Assembly (NCBI GenBank): GCA_947179485.1
Contig: OX359246.1
Span: 24,118,001 to 24,182,000, forward strand
Origin: Allacma fusca
Lineage: Eukaryota; Arthropoda; Collembola; Symphypleona; Sminthuridae
DNA: 64,000 nucleotides
Direction of reading: 5' to 3'
The notes beneath the pieces are model-generated. The model had not been told where the DNA came from and did no database searches. It saw nothing but the letters and a program-made list of their open reading frames with translations. A program made the position numbers and the translations under genes. This document shows, in pieces, positions 1-10,026 of this stretch; within the stretch, counting starts at the first letter, position 1, and each line of letters starts with the position of its first letter.

Positions 1-164
1 NNNNNNNNNNNNNNNNNNNNNNNNNNNNNNNNNNNNNNNNNNNNNNNNNNNNNNNNNNNNNNNNNNNNNNNNNNNNNNNNNNNNNNNNNNNNNNNNNNNN
101 NNNNNNNNNNNNNNNNNNNNNNNNNNNNNNNNNNNNNNNNNNNNNNNNNNNNNNNNNNNNNNNN
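1..164. other. Assembly gap (N)
   Basis: Unknown bases. The known sequence begins inside an EnSpm-derived fragment, so the left half of that fragment is not visible. Confidence 0.99.
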
Positions 165-370
165 TTACAGTTGTACTCGAGTTTCCTATTTGTCATTTTT
201 TATAATTTTCTTAGTTTGCGTTTGAAAGTAGCTAATTTAAAATTATAATGAAAAAAGCAAGAACTTGCCTCTCAGTGTCTTCTGTTTTACCCTACTATTT
301 TCATCAAACGGCCCAACAACGTTCATACAGGGAGTTCCCTATATGCTTCCCATGAAAACGGTTGCGCGGG
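165..370. mobile_element. Internally deleted EnSpm/CACTA-like derivative, right part
   Basis: Bases 165-297 repeat 2754-2885 of the full element almost exactly; that stretch covers the transposase leader and first codons. At 298 this jumps directly to an inverted copy of the full element's left terminal repeat (298-370 is the reverse complement of about 590-660), ending in GCGCGGG. A promoter/first-exon piece is therefore joined to a terminal repeat, as in a non-autonomous deletion derivative. The flank after 370 is the sequence found downstream of the DUF229 genes. The left end lies in the gap. Confidence 0.75.
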
Positions 371-531
371 TAGGCATTCCAAAATAAATGCACATGTACA
401 GGGGATTTTAAAATTCGTTGAACTATTTTTGACAGGAATTTTCTAAATTATTGCCGGCCATTCAGGGAAAATTGTTTTGCAAACTTATTTAGTATTGCAA
501 GTTCACATGTGTTTTGTAAACGATGTTATAG
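371..531. repeat. Tail of an upstream copy of the DUF229/ABCC unit
   Basis: This stretch matches the sequence downstream of the DUF229 genes at about 13.41-13.53, 33.18-33.30 and 51.78-51.90 kb, then runs into the ABCC linker exon at 532. The DUF229 gene of this copy, if present, would lie left of the window. Confidence 0.7.
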
Positions 532-989
532 GGAGCGTTTTCAGAATTTCTCATGCATCAAATCACTGCTGACGAGGAAGACCTGGACGCCCGCGCAACC
601 GTTTTCATGGGAAGCATAGAGGGAACTCCCTGTATGAACGTTGTTGGGCCGTTTGATGAAAATCCCACATACGTACCCATAGAGCGCCAGCCCGTAAACC
701 TTTCCCATATGCAATTCCCATTGGTAATGTTTGATATAACGCGTCCCATAGGATGCAATTCTGAAGGATGAAATAAAACTACTTTTGATGCATTAAACTA
801 ATTTTCAATGACATGCTTAATGTGGGGATGTGATTAAATAATTATTTGATGTGAGAAATACAAAAATGTTTTAACCAATATTCAGTATGAAAAAATATTT
901 TATTAGACATTAAGCAAACGTGCCCCCTTAACATGCAGTGAATGCAGCATGCTGAAAAAATATATTGAAGTGAGCTGTATCGAAAGACA

Positions 990-2508
990 CTAAAACTGTT
1001 GGGATTTTTTCTTCAATATCTTTCGGGCATTAGAGCATACATTTTTGATTTTTCTTTCAAATTCGGCAATTTCGAAGGTCCTCGGTTGTAAATGACAAGT
1101 CTTGATAGTGTAATCTGGAAGTTAGTGCAGAGAATGATTTTACAACGAAACGAGCAACATTTTGCAAAAACATCGAGCTAAAATGTGCAATACTAGAATG
1201 AGTAATTGTGATAAAATTAAAAATAATTAAATACCTTTGATAACCTTCAATTTCCTTTGATCCAAGGCTGGACGAGAAGTTTTAGTAAGGGCACAGGGTT
1301 TTCCAGTTAGCGAGGATTCAGCAATGGTCTCCAATTCAAACAATCCAGAATCAAACAAGAGCTTGCGAAAATATTTAGCTGGGTCATCTCGAAATCCTAA
1401 TTTTATATAAGTAAGAAACGAAACCGGTACCAGAAATCCCCCACCGATATCCTTCTTTTTTGTATCACCTTCCACTGGCGTCGATGAGAAGCTCTCTAAA
1501 AATTTGAATTATAAATCAATAATTTAAAAGTTCACTTAAAAGTTTTACTTTAAGCGTATTTTTAATCAACCATATACTTTTGAGCACCCTGTTGCGCTTT
1601 TCCAATGCAGCAAGTTGCATTTCCAAACTCCGAATCTTTTCATCTTTTTGGTCCTATGAACATTTAATATTTAAATTATTATAACATGTATCTTAAAAAC
1701 TAATTGTTACTGGCAAATAAATAAAATAAAAGCGCTATCTTTATATTTTCTCTTAACGAAAACATCACTGATAAATGAATAAGCACCGCATTGTTCTTTT
1801 GGCAGGTTTTCTATGCGTAATGATATTATTTGCAATAGTTAAACTATAATAAAGTTGACTAAAAGGTAAATATTACCGTTAATAAATGTAATCAGTTATA
1901 AATACGCTTACTTCTGAATTTTGGGCGAGCGCAACAGATCTGTCGTTACACAAAACGCTCAAAGCAAAACCATTCTCCCCTTCAGTGATGTTTGACATAT
2001 CAGTTGCATTTTCTGGAGTAGTTTCTGGATTCTGAAATATGAAAAACGTTGTAACACTACAAAACATTATTTCAATCATACAAGTGTAATCATCGGAGCT
2101 AAGTTCTACCCGAACTGCATTTACCTCAATAGTTGATGCGCTGGGTAATTCACTATCTTCGGCTCCTTGAATTAGAGATGCATTATTTACATCCTTGACT
2201 TTATCATCTTCAAGTGCTTTCATATCTGTTTTACTTCCTGCAATAGGAATTAATAATAATTCTATTAATTAATTCAAAATAGTCAATACTAGTGATATAA
2301 TAAAGTATAACTCAAAAATATTAATAAACATTCTGCAATTACCGAATGATATAAACATAGCGGGAAGATCCTCCTTGTCCCATCTCACCATTACCGTTTT
2401 CCCAACAAGACAATCTCCTTCCAGTCCGGATAAAATTTTCCGGCGATGAATAACAGAGTATGCATTTTCCTTTTCCCAAAAAATTAACGCGTACGATGTT
2501 TTAGTCAT
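990..2508 (-). CDS. BEN-domain protein of the EnSpm-like element, six exons
   Basis: Predicted exons on the minus strand are 2508-2343, 2237-2125, 2031-1912, 1653-1578, 1495-1235 and 1114-990; all have GT-AG borders and matching phases, giving about 286 residues. Exon 1 resembles the N-terminal domain of BEN-type regulators (KTSYALIFWE, VRWDKEDLPAMF). Exon 4 is a short coiled coil (KIRSLEMQLAALEKR). Exons 5-6 form a BEN-like helical DNA-binding domain ending in KIKNVCSNARK. BEN domains are known in chromatin factors, some DNA viruses and some transposons. Lying entirely inside the transposon and diverging from the transposase, it is probably a second element-encoded DNA-binding or regulatory protein. 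The domain call was made by eye. Confidence 0.6.
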
Positions 2509-2834
2509 TTTTGAAAATTTATTTCTGAAAAAACTAGTTACAATATTAAATGAAGCAAGTCACAATCTGTATAGGCCCAACAGTACAACGAACGACCAAG
2601 GAGCGTGGCAGCCATGCGAGAAGAATTGTTCTCAGAGCATACAATGGCTTCTTTAACGTTTGGCACTTTGCACGTTGGACCAATGAGATTGCCCGAAATT
2701 AAGCGCCAAATCTCAGGCGCTAAAAATACAAATAATTAGAAGAAATTTTTATTACAGTTGTACTCGAGTTTCCTATTTGTCATTTTTTATAATTTTCTTA
2801 GTTTGCGTTTGAAAGTAGCTAATTTAAAATTATA

Positions 2835-5352
2835 ATGAAAAAAGCAAGAACTTGCCTCTCAGTGTCTTCTGTTTTACCCTACTATGCGCGAAAACGCCTT
2901 AAAAATCAGGTTAGTTTTTATCTCGATTAAATATATAAAATGAATGTGGAAATATGTAACAGTAAAATCTGTGAAAGAAATATAAAAGCATTATTGTACT
3001 GATTTTAAATAACTTGTCACAGATCTCACAAGTTAACGGCGATTTTATACATGATGATTCAGGAGCAGTTATTCCAGATGAGTGCAATTGGGAAATTTCA
3101 AGCGTATCCGATTGTGAAGAGGATGTTCCACTTTTACCTTCGGAAGATGAAAATTTTAATGATTTATCTTTCGCTTCAGATTCAGAATCCTCGTTTGATA
3201 ATACCGTAAATGCTTTGACAATCCGTCCAATATCAAATAATTAGAGTTTGTTTACACACCAATATTATAATTTGTGAATGTCGACTTATTGTTCCTAATT
3301 TGTTCTTGTCTTTAGCCATCCAAAATGTACCCCGAGTGCGAACTATCTTACGATGAAAGCATTTCAAAAGTTAAGGATTACTGTGTAACACATAATCAAA
3401 CCTACTCTGCCACACAAGATCTTCTTCATCTCATCAAGTCCCACCTGCCAAAGAAAATAAAATATCCAAGTACTGTGGAGTCACTATGGGGATCAGTCGA
3501 CAAAACGGCATTTCGAGAAGTATTCTATTGCCGAATGTGCACCGTTGAAATCCCAGAAAGTTTTATATGCTCCAAATGCCTAATCGCGTACGAAAGACGG
3601 ACTTTAAAATCTTCGGGGAGCTATTTCTTGGTGTTCGATTTAAGGTCTCAATTTGAAGCTCTTTTACTCAATCCTCAGATCAAGGCATCTCTGTCGGCAG
3701 AATTATTAAAAAGAAACGCTAAGAATTTTCAACACGCACCCAATTTGTTGCATCAAGCACAAATCGGGAATGAAGATATTACCTGTAAGTTCAATTCAGA
3801 TGGAGTTCCTGTATTTTCCTCTTCAAAAACAGCAATGTGGCCATTTTTAATAACAATCAACGAACTACCGTGTTATTTACAGAAACGTTTTGTTATTCTT
3901 GCTGGTTTGTGGATTGGGAAAGAGAAGCCCCCGGCAAAATTATTTTTTCAGCCCATTGTGTGTGAAATGAATTCACTATCAAGCAATTCTTTGGACTGGG
4001 TTCATCAAGACTGCGTTTTTAAATCAAAAGTGTATTTTTTAGTGTGCTCTGTAGATTCTGTGGCCCGTCCCATATTTCAAGGGCACACACAATTTAATGG
4101 CAAATTTGGTTGCAACTGGTGTGAACAAAAGGGCCAATCAATTAAAAAAGGTGACGGACACTGCACAGTATACCCTTTTGAACATTATGTTTTAAGAACA
4201 CATGAAACATACTTTAAGAATTCAATGGAAAACAATTTTGAAAAAGGCATGAAATCGGTTTCCCCATTCCTAGAACTCCACAAATTTAACATAATCAAAG
4301 GTTTCGCCGTCGATTACATGCATTGTGTTTTGCTGGGCGTTGTACGAACTTTCACAAGATTTTGGCTTCATGACAAGAAGGAACAATACTACATTGGAAA
4401 CCGAGTAAACGACATCGACGATAACCTTCAAAACATAAAAGTTCCTTCGGAATTCCCTCGGTCGGTTAGATCAGTTACTACCCAAACTCATTGGAAGGCT
4501 TCGGAGTGGCGGACATGGCTTATTATTGTACCAGTTGTTCTGAACGATATTTTGCCAGAAAAATATCTTTCACATTTTTCGATGCTTACTAACGCTATTA
4601 CGACACTAATGGAAACATGCCCTGATGATGCAGTTACTGAAAGGAGTAGTGATCAGTTAACAGAATTTGTTAAAGGTGTTGGCTCTTTGTATGGACCTGA
4701 GAATTTAAGTTTTAATGTCCATCAGCTGTTGCATATTCCGGAATGTGTGAAAAATTTAGGCTCGTTATGTTCAACGTCCGCTTTTGCTTTTGAATCCTTT
4801 AACGGGAAATTATTGACATACATTAAAAGTTCCAATGGCGTGTATCAACAAGTTTCTGCAAGATATTTAAATGAACTGAGATTCAAAGCTTTTCAAAGCT
4901 CAAGACATTTTACCAGCAGAATTTTGCATCCAAAACATGAGCATTCAATCCCCGAAATTATATCTGTAGTTATGAAAGACGTGAGTTTACACCTCCTTAA
5001 TTCGTCAAATTCAGCAGTTATTGGTGGGTTTATTTTTAAAGTAAACGATAGTAAAAAACGTTCAAATAAAACATTTTTTCTAGGAAATAATATTGTTGGC
5101 GAGGCTGTAAAATTTTATAGTATTATTTGTCAATGTAGTGAAAATTGTGTTTCAAAGAATTTTGCAATGCTTAAAATATTTAGAGTTAAACGCAAAAAAC
5201 ATCTACACACGGTTTACTACCGCCGTAAGGATGCATTTCACATTCAAGAATTACATCCTTTGGAAAAATTATTGCCCGTTAAATTTGTTACTTTTGTATC
5301 ATTTGGAATAATCTATTATTTTAAGTTACCTAATTTCATTGAATGTGATTAG
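2835..5352 (+). CDS. EnSpm/CACTA-like transposase, three exons
   Basis: Predicted exons are 2835-2909, 3023-3205 and 3316-5352, all phase 0 with GT-AG borders, giving about 764 residues. Exon 1 is short and basic (KKARTCLSVSS, YARKRLKN). Exon 2 is strongly acidic. Exon 3 carries the features of the large metazoan transposase-domain family: paired cysteines (CRMC, CSKC), NSDGVPVFSSS, CNWCEQKG, an acidic and histidine motif VDYMHCVLLGVVR, and a late block FNVHQLLHIPECV with FESFNG. It would cut and reinsert the element through its DDE-type fold. No stop or frameshift interrupts exon 3. Alternative superfamily assignment remains possible. Confidence 0.75.
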
Positions 5353-5745
5353 CTATAAATTGGTGTTTTTTAATAAATTTATCATTAAATCACTACATTT
5401 TCAAAGAACTTATTTGTCTATTAATTTGAATGGGAAAATAATTCCGTTATTCCAATGGGTTCAATCTGGTTGGTCGAAACCATTGGAAAACAGCAGAATA
5501 TCCCACCGTTAATTTTCGATTGGCTTAACTGATGGGTAAGTTCCTACGATTTCAGATGGGACAGGAATTCCCATAGTATCCCAAGCAAAAAACGTGCTCG
5601 GGCGACCTCGAACTTCTGAATGAACTGGAAGGTGTTGTGGATCCTATTGACCAGATACGCAAAAATGTATCCAGGGCTACAGACGGGTTTGTATCGGAGG
5701 GAGAAGGAATTAATACTGACAAGCAAAGTCTTCCGATGTGAACTT

Positions 5746-6454
5746 CAGAATTAAATGAAAATTGGTGGAATTGTAGGCAGTACTGTAGTGTTCACACAAA
5801 CCACAAACTTGATGACATATCCTCTGGATTCGGGCAGTAGGACGTCTGAAAGTTTGATTTTTTTTGAAAGTTTGACCTTTCTCGCTTGAATTTTGTCATG
5901 TTAAATCCCATAAGAAAAATCCATTTTCGTAACTCGAACAAAATCCAAACATCCATGCTCGAAACATGTTCATATATGAAAATACTCTAGTCCCGTCTTT
6001 AAAGGTACACAACAGAGTTGATTTCGGGTCAGTATTTTACTGGATCCGGCCATGAACATGACTTGGACGTGAATATGCAAGTACCAATAATAATGAAACC
6101 CGAACTTGGTATTTTATGATCAAGTAAATACTTGCATGACCAAGTTCATGGCCGCAAGTACTTTCTGCCAGAACTTGTACTTGTTGTAGTAAGCGCGTTC
6201 AGTACATTTTTCTAACCCGAACATGAATGATGAACTTGACTTGACCATGAACCTGAACATGAATCTTCAAGTATTTTAAAAATTAAGGAATAATATGTAT
6301 TTTGTCACATTAAATCGACAATTATTGTATGATTTTATTATCAGCAAATTAAAAAATACAAAAAAAAATCAGCTCATCACAAGCCCAAAAACTACTTTAC
6401 AAATCCAATTCACCAAGCATTTTTTCGCGACACATTCTGCCCACTGTTTCATGC
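5746..6454. repeat. ABCC downstream repeat plus decayed CAAGTT-type MITE
   Basis: Bases 5746-6000 match 41590-41820, downstream of the third ABCC fragment. From about 6010 there is a degraded MITE (cagagttgatttcgggtca) rich in acttg/caagt motifs, also present at 15168-15430. No gene is seen. Confidence 0.55.
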
Positions 6455-6838
6455 AATCAAGTGGTCGGACCAGTTCAGTTTGGTTAGCAAAATTCAGTTT
6501 AGTTCGGTTCACAAATCGAAAATCTAAATTTCAGTTCAGTTAGCTATTCTTCGGTTTAGTTCAGTCCAGTTTCCTCTATGAACTGAACTGAACTGCTTAC
6601 AAAACAATTTACGGGTACGTATCAGGTACATACTTTTTGTACCCATCCAATTCAGGTACAGGTTCAGGTTCAGTCGTTAGATATCTGAAAATTCAGGTTC
6701 AGGTATGGGTACAGGTACAAAAACAAATCTTTTGAGTATAAACCCATCAGGTACGGGTACGCACCGGGTAAATACCTGAACCTGAGTGTAAAATACCTGG
6801 ACTTTCAGGTACTTCTCAGTCAATAATAATTTCCAAGT
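6455..6838. repeat. Arrays of TTCAGTT and CAGGTA motifs
   Basis: Two simple-motif arrays adjoin: TTCAGTT/AACTGAA at 6470-6597 and CAGGTA/GGGTAC at 6611-6815. Both resemble the subterminal arrays of the MITE families described elsewhere in the window, but clear terminal repeats and target duplications were not found, so these may be fragments. Confidence 0.45.
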
Positions 6839-6946
6839 AACACATGTAGTTGAGCTTTAAAAACTCATCCGAATTTTTTACCCTGAAACATGTTGCATTA
6901 AAATTTATATGTATAAGCTCAGTCATGAAAACTCATTCCGCCATAT

Positions 6947-7866
6947 TAAGGTTCTCAACGGATCGGATAAAACCGGTTATCCGCGAGTCGGTTATCCGAA
7001 AGTACGGATCGGATGGAAGGTTCATCCGATCCGATGCCTACTCGAACGGATCGGATCAAATATTAGTCAACCGATAGAAAATACGAGTCGAATCGGATAA
7101 TTTTAACCGTTAACCGTTCGAATCGGTTAATTTCGTCGGATGATCCGCGGATTTCCTTTCAATTTGGTGCACAATTCTCAACCCAATCACATTGCATTTG
7201 AGTAAGAGCCGCCTGCAACAAACGATCGAACTCGGTAAGTGCTACCCGCCAGTGCAGCTGAGACAATGTGGTATGTATGTATCACTATAAGTGTGGTTAC
7301 TTGACAGGCTGAAGTATTTTAAACGAATCCACAGAGGACTTTTAACTGAAAAAATAACGCCCTGTAACCTCGTCTCCACTACTGTTTGTGGCAAATGGTC
7401 TTGATCCAAAATACGATATTCAGTATTTTAAAGAACACGGTTACGACAAGGTATTCGTTACTAAAATAATGGGGTTGATTGTAAAAATCTCAAAAACGTT
7501 TACCAGTGAGAATGATTGTGAAGCCCACAATCGTTCTCCAAAAAACATCCTCGAAAACCCAGCTCTAAATCGGAAGTCACAAAATATTTGGTAAATAGTA
7601 TTTTAGTCGAATAAAGTTTTAAAAAATGTTTTCTTGCGTTTAAAGCAATTAATACTTAATGTTAATGACGGATGCCGGATATCCGCGGATCGGATCGGTT
7701 TATTAGACGATCCGAACCGTTTTCTGACGGATCGGATCGGATTTGCAAATGTTTTTATCCGTGTAACAAGAATCGGATCGACTAAGCATAATACTTTATC
7801 CGAAAATTTCGGTTCGGATCGGTTTCGGATCGGATGCTCAATTTATCCGACTCGTTGAGAACCTTA
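6947..7866. mobile_element. hAT-like MITE with GGATCGGAT subterminal array
   Basis: This 920-bp element has terminal repeats TAAGGTTCTCAAC and GTTGAGAACCTTA. A perfect 8-bp duplication cgccatat lies at 6939-6946 and 7867-7874. Motif GGATCGGAT and its complement are repeated inside both ends (6958-7135 and 7665-7850). The interior has a short open stretch at 7388-7594 that I do not recognise. Confidence 0.88.
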
Positions 7867-7874
7867 CGCCATAT

Positions 7875-8128
7875 AAGAACACGTGGCCGGCTACCCAGCA
7901 TTAGCTGGAATGACCGAAGATTTTTTAGCAGTTCCTGGAACTGGAGTACAGATAGAGCGAGCCTTCTCCAATGGCCCAGATCTTCTGACGGATAAATGCT
8001 TATATAAGAGTGGAGATACCGTAGGAAAAGATTTTGTCTTGATTGATTGTTGCATTGAACTTATTCATATCGTAGATTTTGCTATCTGTTACCTTTTTAA
8101 CCTTTATGTAATCATTTATAACTACTGA
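7875..8128 (+). pseudogene. hAT transposase C-terminal (dimerisation) relic
   Basis: The reading frame from 7883 contains GYPALAGMTEDFLAVPGTG followed by ERAFSNGPDLLTDK. This is the pattern of the hAT C-terminal dimerisation region, in which a YP..(L/A).DYL block precedes ERxFS. A stop lies just upstream of the frame and no DDE catalytic part is visible, so it is a fragment. It directly abuts the right target duplication of the MITE at 6947-7866, which inserted into or beside it. It may be a remnant of a transposase lineage that could act on hAT MITEs, but no link to a particular family can be shown. Confidence 0.6.
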
Positions 8129-8129
8129 T

Positions 8130-8579
8130 AATTCCCGTACTTATTTGGGATTTTGGATTTCGAAAACTGTTGCCTTTTTTTCAGGATGGATTTTTGAAAT
8201 CATTGAAGACTTCGCTGGAGGGACTTAAGACTCAGCAGGGGAATTTAAAAACGACCTTTGGGGGGTTTTACGAAAATATCCCACCTCTGCACATGTACTA
8301 TACTTATATCGTGGATTGCCTACAATACCATTTCTCATCTACATACGAACATAAAAAATAAACACCGACAAACACAATGCACAATGAACTTGACTGTACC
8401 TCAAGTTCGATGTTGACTTACACCAAATATTATCCACAACATTAATTGCAAAGATGCTCTTCGTAAACATTCCAGCATCCTATGAGAAGCATTGACTGTA
8501 CATAACTTGACTTTCATGGTCAAGTCAAGTTTATGTTCATGGTAAAGTCTGGGATTTACTTGATCTGAGCGCAGCACTG
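8130..8579. repeat. Unit fragment with broken MITE ends
   Basis: Bases 8150-8500 match the stretch that precedes the ABCC exon in the other units (13540-13860, 33300-33584, 51900-52270), including a small MITE-like piece ending in ccacctctg. From 8500 to 8579 only the right end of a CAAGTT-type MITE remains (gcgcagcactg), followed by atatttg as in the other units. Confidence 0.55.
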
Positions 8580-9393
8580 ATATTTGCCTTTATTTTTGAA
8601 CTTTTAGCAAGCATTTTCTTTTAACATACGTTTCAAAACATGTAGCTTTTTGTGACCAGAAAATATGTACTGTACAATAATTATTGTCTTGTTGTAACAT
8701 TCGTAATACCGTAGTTTTATTCAAATTATATTCTTGCTCACTGCGGCATTAAAAACATGGACATTGGACACTGTAAGAAAATAAATTGTTGACCTAAGTT
8801 TGTACTTGCAATGGTGAGCACACGGAATCATAACCTTCAATTTTTACAGTTTTTCGTTGTAATTGTCCATTATGATTGGATTTATAATTAAATAAAATGA
8901 CAATATGTTGTTGGCATTTTTAATTGTATTATTTTTTCTAAAATATGTCATTTGCTTTGGACATCTGCAGATATTATTATATCAATAATCGTTCTCTACA
9001 CTAACAATAAGATGTCTTGCAACACACCAAAAGATTTGATTACAATTTTATCATTTCCATACTTCTTAATATTTTATTTTTCAACAAGTTTCAACTCATG
9101 TTCAGATGCAAATTAAATTTGTTACTTTTGTAACGGCTTGCATTATTTATTTGTTTCAATTACTTTATTTGCTTCAATGAGCAAAATTCTTTGATAAATC
9201 ATTTTGTCAAGTGTAGTTTTGGTTGTACATGATCATGTTCAAGTGACACAAGAAGTACTACCATGAAATTTCAAGTAATTACCTGGACATTCGTCACCAT
9301 GGTTCAAGATCGTGTGAAAAAAATATTTGACTTTCATGGCCAAGTCAAGTTTGTGGTCAAGTCTGTTATTTACTTGACTTGAGCACAGCACTG
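8580..9393. repeat. Partial duplicate of the DUF229 upstream region
   Basis: The first 480 bases repeat the sequence seen at 9394-9830, 27831-28290 and 44337-44790. The copy then breaks into the interior and right end of the CAAGTT-type MITE, ending in cacagcactg at 9393. No DUF229 exon is present, so this is a truncated unit. Confidence 0.65.
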
Positions 9394-10026
9394 ATATTTG
9401 ACATTGTTTTTGAACTTTTAGAAAGCATTTTCTTTTAAAGAGAGCTCATACATTTCAAAACATGTAGCATTTTGTGACCACAAAATAGGCACTGTACAAC
9501 AAAAGCAGTTAATTTTCTTGTTGTAACATTCGTAGTACCATAGGTTTATATAAATTATATTCTTCCTCACTACGGCATTAAAAACATGAATATTGGACAC
9601 TGTAAGACAATAAATTGTTGAACTAATTGTAAGTTTGTACTTACAATGGTGAGCACTCGGAACCATAATCTTCAATTTTTACAGCTTTCGTTTTAATTGT
9701 CCATTATGATTGGATTTATAAATAAAATGCCAACATGTTGTTGGCATTTTTTATTGTATTATTTTTTCTAAAATATGTCATTTGATTTGGACATCTGCAG
9801 ATATTATTATTTCATTTTATTGTTTGTTCTAATAGCGATTTTAAATATTTTTTACTACTTTACTTCGCTTATCGTTATTGTAGTACTTAAGTATTGAAAT
9901 ATTTTGAATTGGCTTACTACCAAAGAAAATTTATACCACAGTCATAAATAATATTGTGGTAATTCTAACCCTTATTGAAAATTTTGCGTCAGACACTTCA
10001 TCCCGAAATTCTAATAATTTCTACTT

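Larger units (their letters stand above)
590..5602 (+). mobile_element. EnSpm/CACTA-like DNA transposon with two genes
   Basis: This 5013-bp element lies inside an ABCC exon. It is flanked by a 2-bp CG duplication (588-589, 5603-5604); the empty-site paralogues read ctggacgacctcg. The left end is CCCGCGCAACCGTTTTC and the right end, reverse-complemented, is CCCGAGCACG, so the terminal repeats are imperfect. It carries a transposase gene on the plus strand and a BEN-domain gene on the minus strand, transcribed divergently from about 2509-2834. Superfamily is assigned from the transposase type and the short duplication. The CCCG terminus is not the textbook CACTA, so the exact clade is open. 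Both genes look uninterrupted, so the copy may be young or autonomous. Confidence 0.75.
532..5745 (+). pseudogene. ABCC/MRP linker exon split by a transposon (unit 0)
   Basis: The exon starts after a TATAG acceptor at 532. It encodes the acidic linker that follows the first nucleotide-binding domain of ABCC/MRP transporters (residue pattern ITADEEDLD), stops at 589, and resumes at 5605 (DLELLNELEGVV, DPIDQIRK). Homologous uninterrupted exons at 14304 and 41366 show that the two halves are contiguous elsewhere. The interruption is the EnSpm-like element at 590-5602 with a CG duplication. Only this linker survives; no ATP-binding or transmembrane parts are present here. The ABCC assignment rests on the better-preserved copy at 13.9-14.8 kb. 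Confidence 0.75.

Noticed and set aside
7388-7594. Frame inside the GGATCGGAT MITE as hAT transposase
   Set aside because: No recognisable hAT motif; too short to support.
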